Positions 1 to 5,755 of a stretch of 10,789 bases of DNA are shown here, one piece after another. Position numbers and translations under genes: made by a program. Location: NCBI GenBank assembly GCA_012032575.1, contig JAAUSP010000223.1, positions 1 through 10,789 on the forward strand, written 5' to 3'. The notes beneath the pieces were generated by a model. It was not told the DNA's origin. It saw only the letters and a program-made list of their open reading frames with translations, and ran no database searches. Origin of the DNA: Anaerolineales bacterium (GTDB lineage: Bacteria > Chloroflexota > Anaerolineae > 4572-78 > J111). Numbering within the stretch: position 1 is the first letter of the stretch; every line of letters begins with the position of its first letter.

Positions 1-309
1 CTGGTGTGGGGCACGGGACCGCTGACCCCGGCCAACGGCTTAATGAGCCAGGCCGATGTGCTGATCGACACCCGCCGCGCCGGCGAACTTCTCGGTGCGA
101 CGCCGATGGACCGGCCGGAGGACGTCGAAACCAACCCCGTTACCGGCATCGTCTATGTCGCGTTGACCAACAACACCAGCCGCAAGGCCGACGGTGTCAA
201 CGCCGCCAATACCCGTGGTCCCAACCCGCACGGACACATCGTCGAGATGATCCCGCCGGGCGGCGCGGGCGCCGAGGCCGACCATGCGGCGGATCGCTAC
301 GGCTGGGAT
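1..309 (+). pseudogene. PhoX (DUF839) alkaline phosphatase fragment, truncated at both ends
   Basis: The first ~103 codons carry the run LVWGTGPLTPANG, then ADVLIDTRRAGELLGATPMD, RPEDVETNP, VYVALTNNTSR, NAANTRGPNPHGHIVEM and DHAADRYGWD. This is the conserved central block of PhoX-type calcium-dependent phosphatases, normally proteins of several hundred residues. The family usually continues after the WD with a stretch leading to another metal-binding part; here homology stops and LysA sequence begins without a stop codon or frame change. The upstream part lies outside the window, so a longer PhoX gene may precede it. The end given (309) is approximate; the join lies somewhere between about 301 and 321. 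Confidence 0.7.
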
Positions 310-891
310 CTGGCCGAATTATCTCCCGGCGGCGGCTGGGGCGTGCCCTATCACCCCAACGACCCACCTATGCCCATTGAGCCGTTTGCCGGCAGCCTGA
401 TTGCGGCTGTCGTTGAGGGCTGCCGCCAGCGGAAATTAGCCTGGCCGGAGCTGGTGCTGGAGCCGGGCCGCTCGCTGGTGGCCCAGGCGGGGGTGGCGCT
501 GTACCGTGTCGGCGGGCGGAAGGTGATTCCGGGGGTGCGGACTTATGTCAGCATTGACGGCGGGCTGGCCGACAATCCGCGCCCGGCCCTGTATCAGGCC
601 AAATACACGGCGCTGCTGGCCAATCGCGCCGGCGAGGCCGAAACCGAAACGGTGGCGATTGCCGGGCCGTTCTGCGAGTCGGGCGATGTGCTGATCCAGT
701 CGGTTGATTTGCCGGTGGCTGCACCGGGGGATATTCTGGCCGTGCCGGTGGCCGGGGCGTATCAGCTATCTATGAGCAGCAATTATAACGCGGCTCTGCG
801 TCCGGCTGTAGTATTTATTGACGGCGACGAGGTCAAGCTGGTCCAACGCCGCGAGACGTTTGAGGATTTGGTGACACGAGATATCGGTTAA
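1..891 (+). CDS. lysA: Chimeric ORF: PhoX-family phosphatase fragment joined to C-terminal half of diaminopimelate decarboxylase (5' partial)
   Basis: The frame is open from the window edge to TAA at 889-891. Residues are counted from base 1. From about residue 105 on it reads as LysA, the PLP enzyme that decarboxylates meso-diaminopimelate to lysine: the glycine-rich phosphate-binding loop SPGGG (108-112), EPGR (154-157), the catalytic-type CESGD (from 225) and the GAY-type tyrosine (254) are all present. The N-terminal half of the barrel, including the lysine that holds PLP, is missing. In its place, residues 1 to about 103 match the middle of PhoX/DUF839 phosphatases (see separate entry). 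As written the product could not be an active decarboxylase. The true start is upstream of the window; GTG at 4 and ATG at 43 are only internal candidates. It converges on the alkyltransferase gene. I am sure of both homologies from motif recognition, but not whether the join exists in the cell. Confidence 0.8.
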   Translation: MVWGTGPLTPANGLMSQADVLIDTRRAGELLGATPMDRPEDVETNPVTGIVYVALTNNTSRKADGVNAANTRGPNPHGHIVEMIPPGGAGAEADHAADRYGWDLAELSPGGGWGVPYHPNDPPMPIEPFAGSLIAAVVEGCRQRKLAWPELVLEPGRSLVAQAGVALYRVGGRKVIPGVRTYVSIDGGLADNPRPALYQAKYTALLANRAGEAETETVAIAGPFCESGDVLIQSVDLPVAAPGDILAVPVAGAYQLSMSSNYNAALRPAVVFIDGDEVKLVQRRETFEDLVTRDIG

Positions 892-894
892 TTT

Positions 895-951
895 TTTGCC
901 ATGAATTACACGAATTTTATTTTCGTGCCAATTCGTGCAATTCGCGGCAAA
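895..951. repeat. Imperfect inverted repeat between convergent genes (possible bidirectional terminator)
   Basis: The 20-base arm at 895-914 pairs with 932-951 at 17 of 20 positions, around an AT-rich 17-base loop. T-rich runs lie on the outer side of each arm (892-897 and 951-955 region), so it could end transcription from both the lysA-side ORF and the alkyltransferase gene. The motif TTCGTG recurs at 922-927 and 932-937, which suggests a repetitive element rather than a simple terminator. Confidence 0.5.
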
Positions 952-967
952 TTTTACCCATCCGACT

Positions 968-1828
968 TTATTGGATAGTTTCTTTCCGGGCCGCTTCCCA
1001 GCCGAGGATGGCGCGTTTGCGGGTGGGGTTCCAGTGGTAATCGCCGATAGCGCCGATTTTGCGGATAACCCGGTGGCAGGGAATGACATAGCCAATCGGA
1101 TTTTGAGCCACCGCGTTGCCCACAGCCCGCGCCGCACCCGGTTGACCGATCAGAGCCGCCAGTTCATCATAAGAAACCACCGCCCCCGGCGGAATTCTCA
1201 ACAACGCCTGCCAGACCTTGATTTGAAAATTGGTCCCTTTCAACACCACCGGGAGGGCCTGTTTTGACTGGACCGGGTTGAAGATTTGCTCGACCAGCGG
1301 TTGGGTCTGGGCGGCATCCTCGACGAAAGCGGCTTTGGGCCAGTTGTGCTTCAACTCGTCGAGCGCCGCAGTCCGGTCGCCGTTTTGGGCAAAGGCCAGG
1401 CCGCAAATACCCCGCTCGGTGAGGGAGAGCAAGCAGTCGCCAAAGGGGCTGGGCTGAAACCCATAGGTGATAGTCAAGCCCGCGCCTTTGTTTTTGAATT
1501 CACCCGGCGTGATGGCCTCACAGGTGACAAACAGATCGTGCAGGCGGCCGGGGCTGGACAGGCCGGCTTCATAAGTGGCATCCAGCACGCTTTTTGACTC
1601 GGCTAACAATTGCTTGGCGTACTCGATGGTCAGAAATTGCAGAAAGCGTTTGGGGCTGATGCCGGCCCAACGGCTGAACAGCCGTTGAAAATGGTATTCA
1701 CTCAGACCCACGCTGGCGGCGACCTCTTTCAACTCGGGCTGCGCCCGAAAGTTCTGTTCCAGAAATAAAATGGCCTGTTCGATACGGCCATAATCTTCGG
1801 CTAATTGGCTATAATTGTTGGTTAACAT
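968..1828 (-). CDS. AraC-type HTH / methylated-DNA-protein-cysteine S-methyltransferase (Ada-like without the zinc domain)
   Basis: This 286-residue protein should repair O6-alkylguanine in DNA by transferring the alkyl group to its own cysteine, in a suicide reaction. Residues ~15-115 form an AraC-family helix-turn-helix region (EVAASVGLSEYHFQRLFSRW and a second helix pair before ITPGEF). Residues ~120-280 are the alkyltransferase, with GTNFQIKVWQALLRIPPG (from 198), the DNA-binding RAVGNAV helix and the active-site PCHRV with Cys251. The N-terminal zinc/phosphotriester domain of E. coli Ada, whose methylated cysteine switches on the activator, is absent, so how the HTH part senses damage is not evident. 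The ATG at 1826-1828 fits the domain start; an AGGG-like site lies upstream. It stands alone, convergent with the ORF before it and divergent from the response regulator. Family assignment is firm; a regulatory role is inference. Confidence 0.93.
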   Translation of the reverse strand: MLTNNYSQLAEDYGRIEQAILFLEQNFRAQPELKEVAASVGLSEYHFQRLFSRWAGISPKRFLQFLTIEYAKQLLAESKSVLDATYEAGLSSPGRLHDLFVTCEAITPGEFKNKGAGLTITYGFQPSPFGDCLLSLTERGICGLAFAQNGDRTAALDELKHNWPKAAFVEDAAQTQPLVEQIFNPVQSKQALPVVLKGTNFQIKVWQALLRIPPGAVVSYDELAALIGQPGAARAVGNAVAQNPIGYVIPCHRVIRKIGAIGDYHWNPTRKRAILGWEAARKETIQ

Positions 1829-1861
1829 AGTTTTTCTTGCCCTTATCTTATCACAAATATC

Positions 1862-1896
1862 AGTATGCTCATACTTTACCCCAATTCACTCCTCAA
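1862..1896 (-). promoter_or_regulatory. Candidate promoter and overlapping palindromic operator for the alkyltransferase gene
   Basis: Read on the minus strand, TTGAGG (1896-1891) and TATGAG (1873-1868) are separated by 17 bases, a plausible sigma-70 pair about 40 bases before the start codon. A perfect palindrome, AGTATG-CT-CATACT on the plus strand (1862-1875), covers the -10 box, where a repressor or an autoregulating AraC-type protein could bind. This is pattern-based only. Confidence 0.35.
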
Positions 1897-1915
1897 AACC
1901 ACCCGATTCTTGCTT

Positions 1916-1943
1916 CGTCACAAGTGCGAAATCAAAATTCGCC
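1916..1943 (+). repeat. 28-bp direct repeat, copy 1
   Basis: These 28 bases (starting CGTCACAAGTGCG, ending AAATTCGCC) recur without mismatch at 2070-2097. The two copies bracket 126 bases that hold the palindromic element at 1956-2052. Confidence 0.85.
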
Positions 1944-1955
1944 CAACCACTCAAG

Positions 1956-2052
1956 TGTCATTCCGAGGCTGAAAGCCGAGGAATCTCCTAATCCGTGGTT
2001 TGTAAGCGACGGATTCGGAGATTTCTCGTTCCTAACGTCGCTCGAAATGACA
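1956..2052. mobile_element. Palindromic MITE-like repeat, copy 1
   Basis: The ends are TGTCATTCCGAG (1956-1967) and CTCGAAATGACA (2041-2052), inverted repeats with one mismatch. Further in, both arms carry GAATCTCC/GGAGATTTC-like sequence and an inner pair AATCCGT/ACGGATT, so the whole stretch can fold into one long hairpin. It has no coding capacity. Its right arm is close to the reverse complement of the left arm of the element at 9142-9234, so the two belong to one family. I infer a small non-autonomous repeat; no transposase is nearby. Confidence 0.7.
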
Positions 2053-2069
2053 TGCAGGTTGAATAATTA

Positions 2070-2116
2070 CGTCACAAGTGCGAAATCAAAATTCGCCAAA
2101 TTTCGATTTTGGCACT
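2070..2116 (+). repeat. 28-bp direct repeat, copy 2, merging into an imperfect palindrome
   Basis: Bases 2070-2097 repeat 1916-1943 exactly. The right part of this copy is also the left arm of an imperfect palindrome running from AGTGC (2077-2081) to GCACT (2112-2116), with small indels between the arms. Copy 1 lacks the matching right arm. Confidence 0.7.
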
Positions 2117-2131
2117 ATCTTTATCCAGACA

Positions 2132-2195
2132 GGAGATTGGAGATTGGAGATTCAACTGAATCTCCAATCTCTAATCTCTAATCTCTAATCTCTAA
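2132..2195. repeat. Heptamer-repeat palindrome (GGAGATT units and AATCTCY units)
   Basis: Three GGAGATT units (2132-2152) are followed by a short turn and then by a run of AATCTCC/AATCTCT units up to about 2195. Bases 2132-2154 pair with 2157-2179; the only two differences are G-U pairs in RNA, so the transcript would fold completely. It ends 15 bases before the response regulator start codon, so it may affect transcription or translation there. The 7-base period recalls the STRR heptamers of cyanobacteria. Confidence 0.85.
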
Positions 2196-2209
2196 AAACC
2201 CGAACAGAT

Positions 2210-2806
2210 ATGGCCGAGCAAAAACTATTACGTGTAATTATTGCCGATGATGAAGCGGTGATCCGCATGGGGCTGAAATCGCTGGTGAGTTCGCTGGGGC
2301 ACCAGGTGATAGACACCGCTGCCAACGGAACCGATGCCCTGGAAAAAACCCGGCAGCTCAAACCCGATTTATTATTGCTGGATATCAAAATGCCCGGCCT
2401 GGATGGTCTGGCCGTGGCCGAAACTCTGGCGGCGGAAATGCCGCTGCCGATTGTGATGTTGACCGCCTTTTCCGATAAAGCTCTCATCGAGCAGGCCGCC
2501 AACGCCTCGGTGATGGGTTATCTGGTCAAGCCCATCCACGAGGGCAAATTGGGGCCGATGATCGAAATTGCGATGGCCCGTTTTGAAAGTATGCAGGCCG
2601 CCGCCCGCGAAGCTTACAAATTACGCCATCAACTGGAAACCCGCGAACTGGTTGACGCCGCCAAAAAAATTCTCATCGCCACCGGCCTGTCAGAGGGCGA
2701 AGCCTACAGCCGGCTGCAAATGACCGCCCGCGAAAAGCGCTGTACCATCCGTGAAGTGGCCGAGGCCGTGATTATGGTGGGCGGAAAATCAGCCGACGAC
2801 GATTAA
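2210..2806 (+). CDS. ANTAR-domain response regulator (AmiR/NasT type), putative antiterminator
   Basis: A 198-residue protein with two parts. Residues ~7-120 are a CheY-like receiver: acidic pair Asp13/Asp14, phospho-acceptor Asp58 in LLLLDIKMPG, Thr85, and Lys107 in YLVKP. Residues ~125-195 are a coiled linker plus an ANTAR domain (LVDAAKKILIATGLSEGEAY, then REVAEAVI). ANTAR domains bind tandem RNA hairpins and prevent intrinsic termination, so this is a two-component output that acts on RNA, not DNA. The ATG at 2210 is the natural receiver start, but there is no clear Shine-Dalgarno in front of it, only the heptamer-repeat hairpin. No sensor kinase is in the window. The next gene is amt, with a promoter and terminator in its leader, which makes amt the likely target. 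Family is certain; target is inference. Confidence 0.93.
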   Translation: MAEQKLLRVIIADDEAVIRMGLKSLVSSLGHQVIDTAANGTDALEKTRQLKPDLLLLDIKMPGLDGLAVAETLAAEMPLPIVMLTAFSDKALIEQAANASVMGYLVKPIHEGKLGPMIEIAMARFESMQAAAREAYKLRHQLETRELVDAAKKILIATGLSEGEAYSRLQMTAREKRCTIREVAEAVIMVGGKSADDD

Positions 2807-2863
2807 AATTCCCATTCCCAACCTTAAAATTTCCAAAAAACCCGAAGAATCCTCTAAAAACGC

Positions 2864-2892
2864 TTGACAAGGTTACAGAATCCTGTTATTAT
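2864..2892 (+). promoter_or_regulatory. Sigma-70-type promoter of amt
   Basis: TTGACA (2864-2869, perfect -35) and TATTAT (2887-2892, one off consensus -10) are 17 bases apart. Transcription would start near 2899 and give a ~120-base leader before amt. The octamer AGAATCCT occurs twice around the -35 box (2845-2852 and 2877-2884), a possible operator pair. Confidence 0.8.
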
Positions 2893-2898
2893 GCGCCC

Positions 2899-3019
2899 CG
2901 TTAATTTAACTGCATAATTTTTCAGCGGCCGCGAAGCCCTTAGCCACAAGGTAATCCTTGTGCCTGGGGGCTTTTTTTTCGTAAAATTTTTAAACAATTT
3001 AGTAAGGAGAAATATTGTA
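2899..3019 (+). promoter_or_regulatory. amt: amt 5' leader with candidate ANTAR-responsive attenuator
   Basis: Right after the predicted start site an AU-rich hairpin (2903-2908 with 2915-2920, one mismatch) presents the six-base loop ACUGCA, with A at position 1 and G at position 4 as described for ANTAR targets. A second small hairpin, GGC (2927-2929) with GCC (2936-2938), has the loop CGCGAA, which keeps G4 but not A1. Its 3' arm overlaps the 5' arm of the terminator at 2934-2951, so the two folds exclude each other, as in known ANTAR antiterminators. The second stem is only 3 bp, so the match is partial. The amt Shine-Dalgarno AAGGAG (3004-3009) follows. Confidence 0.5.
2934..2979 (+). 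terminator. Intrinsic terminator in the amt leader (attenuator)
   Basis: An 18-position stem, 2934-2951 with 2956-2973, closes on the loop TAAT. It has one C-C mismatch and two G-U pairs, and ends in eight T (2972-2979). It lies downstream of the amt promoter and 40 bases before the amt start codon, so it would stop amt transcripts by default. With a promoter directly upstream, attenuation is more likely than termination of the regulator gene. Confidence 0.88.
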
Positions 3020-4432
3020 ATGAAACACCGTCTATTATCTCGGATTTTACCTCTGGCTGTGTTACTAACTTTTGTTGTAGGCGGCGTGGCCTATGCTCAG
3101 GGTGAGGAGCCGACTGTAGCCGACACAGTTCGGCAGATTGATACGATCTGGTTATTGCTTGCGGCATTTCTAGTCTTTTTTATGCAGGCTGGCTTTGCGA
3201 TGGTTGAAAGCGGGTTTAGCCGGGCCAAAAATGCGGCCAACTTACTGATGAAAAACCTGATGGATTTCGCCGTTGCTTCTATTCTTTTCTTTGCCATCGG
3301 TTATGGGCTAATGTATGGAACTTCGGTGGCCGGCTTTATCGGCAGCGATAATTTCCTCCTGACCACTTTTGGTTACGACTCCGATAATACTTACAACTGG
3401 GCTTTCTTCCTTTTTCAGTTGGTCTTTGCCGGAACAGCAGCGACGATTGTTTCCGGGGCTGTGGCCGAGCGGTTTAGTTTTCCGGCTTATCTTGTCTACA
3501 GCGCGGTTATTTCAGCCGTTATCTATCCGATTGCCGGGCACTGGCAATGGGGCCTGGGCTGGTTGTTTGAGCTTGGCTTTATTGATTTTGCCGGTTCTAC
3601 CATTGTCCACAGCATTGGTGGTTGGGGTGCGCTGGCCGGGGCCATATTGGTTGGTCCGCGGATTGGCAAGTTTAACAAAGATGGCACCAGCAATATCATC
3701 CCTGGTCACAGCTTGACGCTGGCCGCGCTGGGGGTGTTTATTCTGTGGTTTGGCTGGTTTGGTTTTAACCCCGGTAGTACTTTGTTTGGGATGAATCCGG
3801 CCATTGGCTATATCGCGGTTACCACCAATATTGCGGCGGCAGCGGGTGCTGTTTCTGCTTTGATTACCAACTGGATCCGCACCGGCCATCCTTCGACCGA
3901 AATGGCGTTGAACGGGGTCTTGGCGGGCCTGGTCGCTATCACGGCTGGCTGCGCGAATGTTACTCCCGTAGGTGCGCTGATTATTGGCTTAATTGCCGGG
4001 CCGGTCTTGATTTATGGCCTGATGTTAATTGAAAATGTGCTCAAAGTGGATGACCCGGTTGGGGCCGTGGCGGTTCACCTGTGCAATGGCATCTGGGGCA
4101 CGCTGGCGGTAGGCTTGTTTGCCGCTCCCCAAGTGGGGCTGTTTACCAATATGGGTGAAGTGTCTGGGCTGTTTTATGGCGGCGGGATGACCCAACTGAT
4201 CAATCAAGCGATTGGGGTGCTGGCAATTGGGGCCTGGGCCTTTGGCATGATGCTCTTAACCTTCTACATTCTAAAAGTCACCATTGGCATCCGGGTGCCG
4301 ACCCAGGTTGAGTTGGAAGGTCTGGACATCACCGAGCACGGTACGATCAGCTACCCGGAATTTGGGTCCCGCGTTATCAGCGCCAAACCTGGCGAGCGCA
4401 TTCTGATGCCTGTCGGCGATATGCCCAGCTAG
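3020..4432 (+). CDS. amt: Ammonium transporter (Amt family)
   Basis: A 470-residue inner-membrane channel that moves ammonium into the cell for glutamine synthesis. Residues 1-26 look like a cleavable signal peptide ending AYA-Q, followed by the Amt core of about eleven membrane segments. Signature residues are present: QAGFAMVESGFSRAKNAAN (from 56), AGTAATIVSGAVAER, Asp189 and His197 in DFAGSTIVHSIGG, and His353 in VAVHLCNGIWGT, which match the pore aspartate and twin histidines of E. coli AmtB. The C-terminal tail keeps GLDITEHG, part of the region that contacts PII proteins in relatives. ATG 3020 is chosen over an in-frame GTG at 2960 because AAGGAG lies at 3004-3009 and the GTG sits inside the terminator stem. 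Usually glnK neighbours amt; here it is absent and an ANTAR regulator and attenuator precede it. Confidence 0.96.
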   Translation: MKHRLLSRILPLAVLLTFVVGGVAYAQGEEPTVADTVRQIDTIWLLLAAFLVFFMQAGFAMVESGFSRAKNAANLLMKNLMDFAVASILFFAIGYGLMYGTSVAGFIGSDNFLLTTFGYDSDNTYNWAFFLFQLVFAGTAATIVSGAVAERFSFPAYLVYSAVISAVIYPIAGHWQWGLGWLFELGFIDFAGSTIVHSIGGWGALAGAILVGPRIGKFNKDGTSNIIPGHSLTLAALGVFILWFGWFGFNPGSTLFGMNPAIGYIAVTTNIAAAAGAVSALITNWIRTGHPSTEMALNGVLAGLVAITAGCANVTPVGALIIGLIAGPVLIYGLMLIENVLKVDDPVGAVAVHLCNGIWGTLAVGLFAAPQVGLFTNMGEVSGLFYGGGMTQLINQAIGVLAIGAWAFGMMLLTFYILKVTIGIRVPTQVELEGLDITEHGTISYPEFGSRVISAKPGERILMPVGDMPS

Positions 4433-4451
4433 GCCAGTTTGATAATGACCA

Positions 4452-4487
4452 CCGGCTGAACGGGATGAATCTGTTTCGTTCAGCCGG
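4452..4487 (+). other. Perfect 11-bp hairpin between amt and the next gene
   Basis: CCGGCTGAACG (4452-4462) pairs perfectly with 4477-4487 around a 14-base loop. No T-run follows, so it is not a standard terminator; it may be an mRNA-stabilising or processing site that sets the ratio of amt to downstream message. Confidence 0.55.
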
Positions 4488-4527
4488 AATCGGCCTCTGT
4501 ATCACAAGTTAAGCCAGGAGCTGTTTT

Positions 4528-5505
4528 ATGAAAATTTCTTTTCAACCTAATGCCAGTGTTGATAGCAAGCAGATACCCTATCAAATCCATATTGAAATTG
4601 ACACATTGACCATTGATACCGGCAGTGTTTTCAACGTACCGATGCACATTCACGGCAATGGTCGAACTTTGTACAATGCTGAAGTATGTGGTTTTCGAGT
4701 GGAGGGCCGGGAACCCGATGAAGTCGTCAACCTGGTCTCAAAGCTGATGTCAGGTCTGGTCAATATGGCCCGCCTGCCGACTTATATTTTTATTGCGCGG
4801 CGCTCGCACCAAATGTATCCGGTGTACACGGTGGGTGATGAAGTTCTGGTAACCACACCCGGCGGACCGGCCTTCCGGCATGTGGAACTGGCCAAAGTGC
4901 GTGATTATCTCAGCGACTATCTGCACCTCATTGGCGAATTGGGCGTGCCCGGCAAAAGTGAAAAACTCCATGTGCGCGGTGTAAGTCGCAAGTCGCTGAC
5001 GCTAGTGCGGCCTATTTTTTATCTCAAAAAGCGGCCTATGAGCGATGACGAGAATGAGTTTTGGGCGCCGGTCTTTATCTCTAGCAGTGGCGACAGCATT
5101 TATACTTACGCCGCCAGCGGCCGGCGCGAGGTGGACATGAACGGCGGACGCGAAGCACTTCTGCTCCAATCTCAAGTAGCCCAGGCGCTCATCGCCGATA
5201 AACGGCTAAAAGATACCTACAATCTGCGGATAGACCGCCTTTTGCCGGAGTACTGGCAAACTGTTAAGGCTACCCTTGAGGCTCACCCGGCTAACTTGGT
5301 ATATGATGATCCGAAGTTAGGCAAGATCAAAATGGATTTGTACCGTAACGGTAAATTTGTGGTGGCGGTTGAACACCGGCGGGACGAAGAGCGTTACAGC
5401 CTTTTCTTGGGGCACGACGAGACGGATTTGGCCGATCATGCCACTCAGGACCTTGTGCGGCGTGGTTTTATCACCAACCCGAACTCGATCCGTATCGAAA
5501 ATTAG
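4528..5505 (+). CDS. Unrecognised soluble protein between amt and glnN
   Basis: I do not recognise this 325-residue protein. It has a good Shine-Dalgarno (AGGAG, 4516-4520) eight bases before the ATG and codon use like its neighbours, so it is a real gene. No signal peptide or membrane segment is visible. The N-terminal ~110 residues look beta-rich, with MHIHGNGRTLYN (from 39; His40 and His42 could bind a metal or ligand). A helical stretch follows (118-140), then a basic segment with FYLKKRP (164-170), a mixed middle (180-250) with helices around REALLLQSQVAQALI, and a C-terminal part (258-325) with alternating charged beta-like strands ending in IRIEN. It lies 95 bases after amt and 250 before glnN on the same strand, which suggests a link to ammonium uptake or its control. 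No enzyme motif stands out. Confidence 0.85.
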   Translation: MKISFQPNASVDSKQIPYQIHIEIDTLTIDTGSVFNVPMHIHGNGRTLYNAEVCGFRVEGREPDEVVNLVSKLMSGLVNMARLPTYIFIARRSHQMYPVYTVGDEVLVTTPGGPAFRHVELAKVRDYLSDYLHLIGELGVPGKSEKLHVRGVSRKSLTLVRPIFYLKKRPMSDDENEFWAPVFISSSGDSIYTYAASGRREVDMNGGREALLLQSQVAQALIADKRLKDTYNLRIDRLLPEYWQTVKATLEAHPANLVYDDPKLGKIKMDLYRNGKFVVAVEHRRDEERYSLFLGHDETDLADHATQDLVRRGFITNPNSIRIEN

Positions 5506-5755
5506 GGCCTCTTTGTTCGGTCAGGAGAGAAACACGCTTTAGGACGGACCAAAGGAACTTGTCTGTAGTTTTTGAGCCGGTACGTTGAATAGGTTCGATA
5601 ACAAGAAAAGCTGAGATGTGCCGTATAGGTGCATCTCAGTTTGCGCTTGCTAAAGGAATTTTGTAACATTAAGGAGTCTAAATTAAAGAAGTAAAATACC
5701 TTTTATTCAACTCAGTCAATCTATAAATCTATAAAATCAGGAGTAACTTTTTCTT
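5506..5755 (+). promoter_or_regulatory. glnN upstream region with two hairpins
   Basis: This 250-base gap is likely the glnN control region. An imperfect stem (5510-5522 with 5543-5555, two mismatches) follows the preceding stop codon. A stronger one is CTGAGATGTGCC (5611-5622) with 5628-5639 around GTATA, including two G-U pairs, and followed only by TTT, so a weak terminator or a leader structure. The stretch from 5650 to 5735 is AT-rich with TATAAA at 5722 and 5730, but no pair of boxes is convincing. AGGAG at 5739-5743 is the glnN ribosome binding site. Confidence 0.5.

Noticed and set aside
1286..1597. Plus-strand open frames opposite the alkyltransferase gene
   Set aside because: They run antisense to a gene with complete HTH and PCHRV motifs.
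1916..2097. CRISPR array from the 28-bp repeats
   Set aside because: Only two copies, 126 bases apart, with a palindromic element between them; no cas genes in the window.
1837..2181. Plus-strand open frame of 114 codons in the repeat-dense gap
   Set aside because: It is made of the direct repeats, the palindrome and the heptamer array; no ribosome binding site and no protein-like sequence.
2807..2863. Separate terminator for the response regulator gene
   Set aside because: No stem followed by a T-run is visible here; read-through toward the amt leader is possible.
2960..3019. GTG start for amt giving 20 extra residues
   Set aside because: The GTG lies inside the right arm of the leader terminator; ATG 3020 has AAGGAG at 3004-3009 and begins a normal signal peptide.
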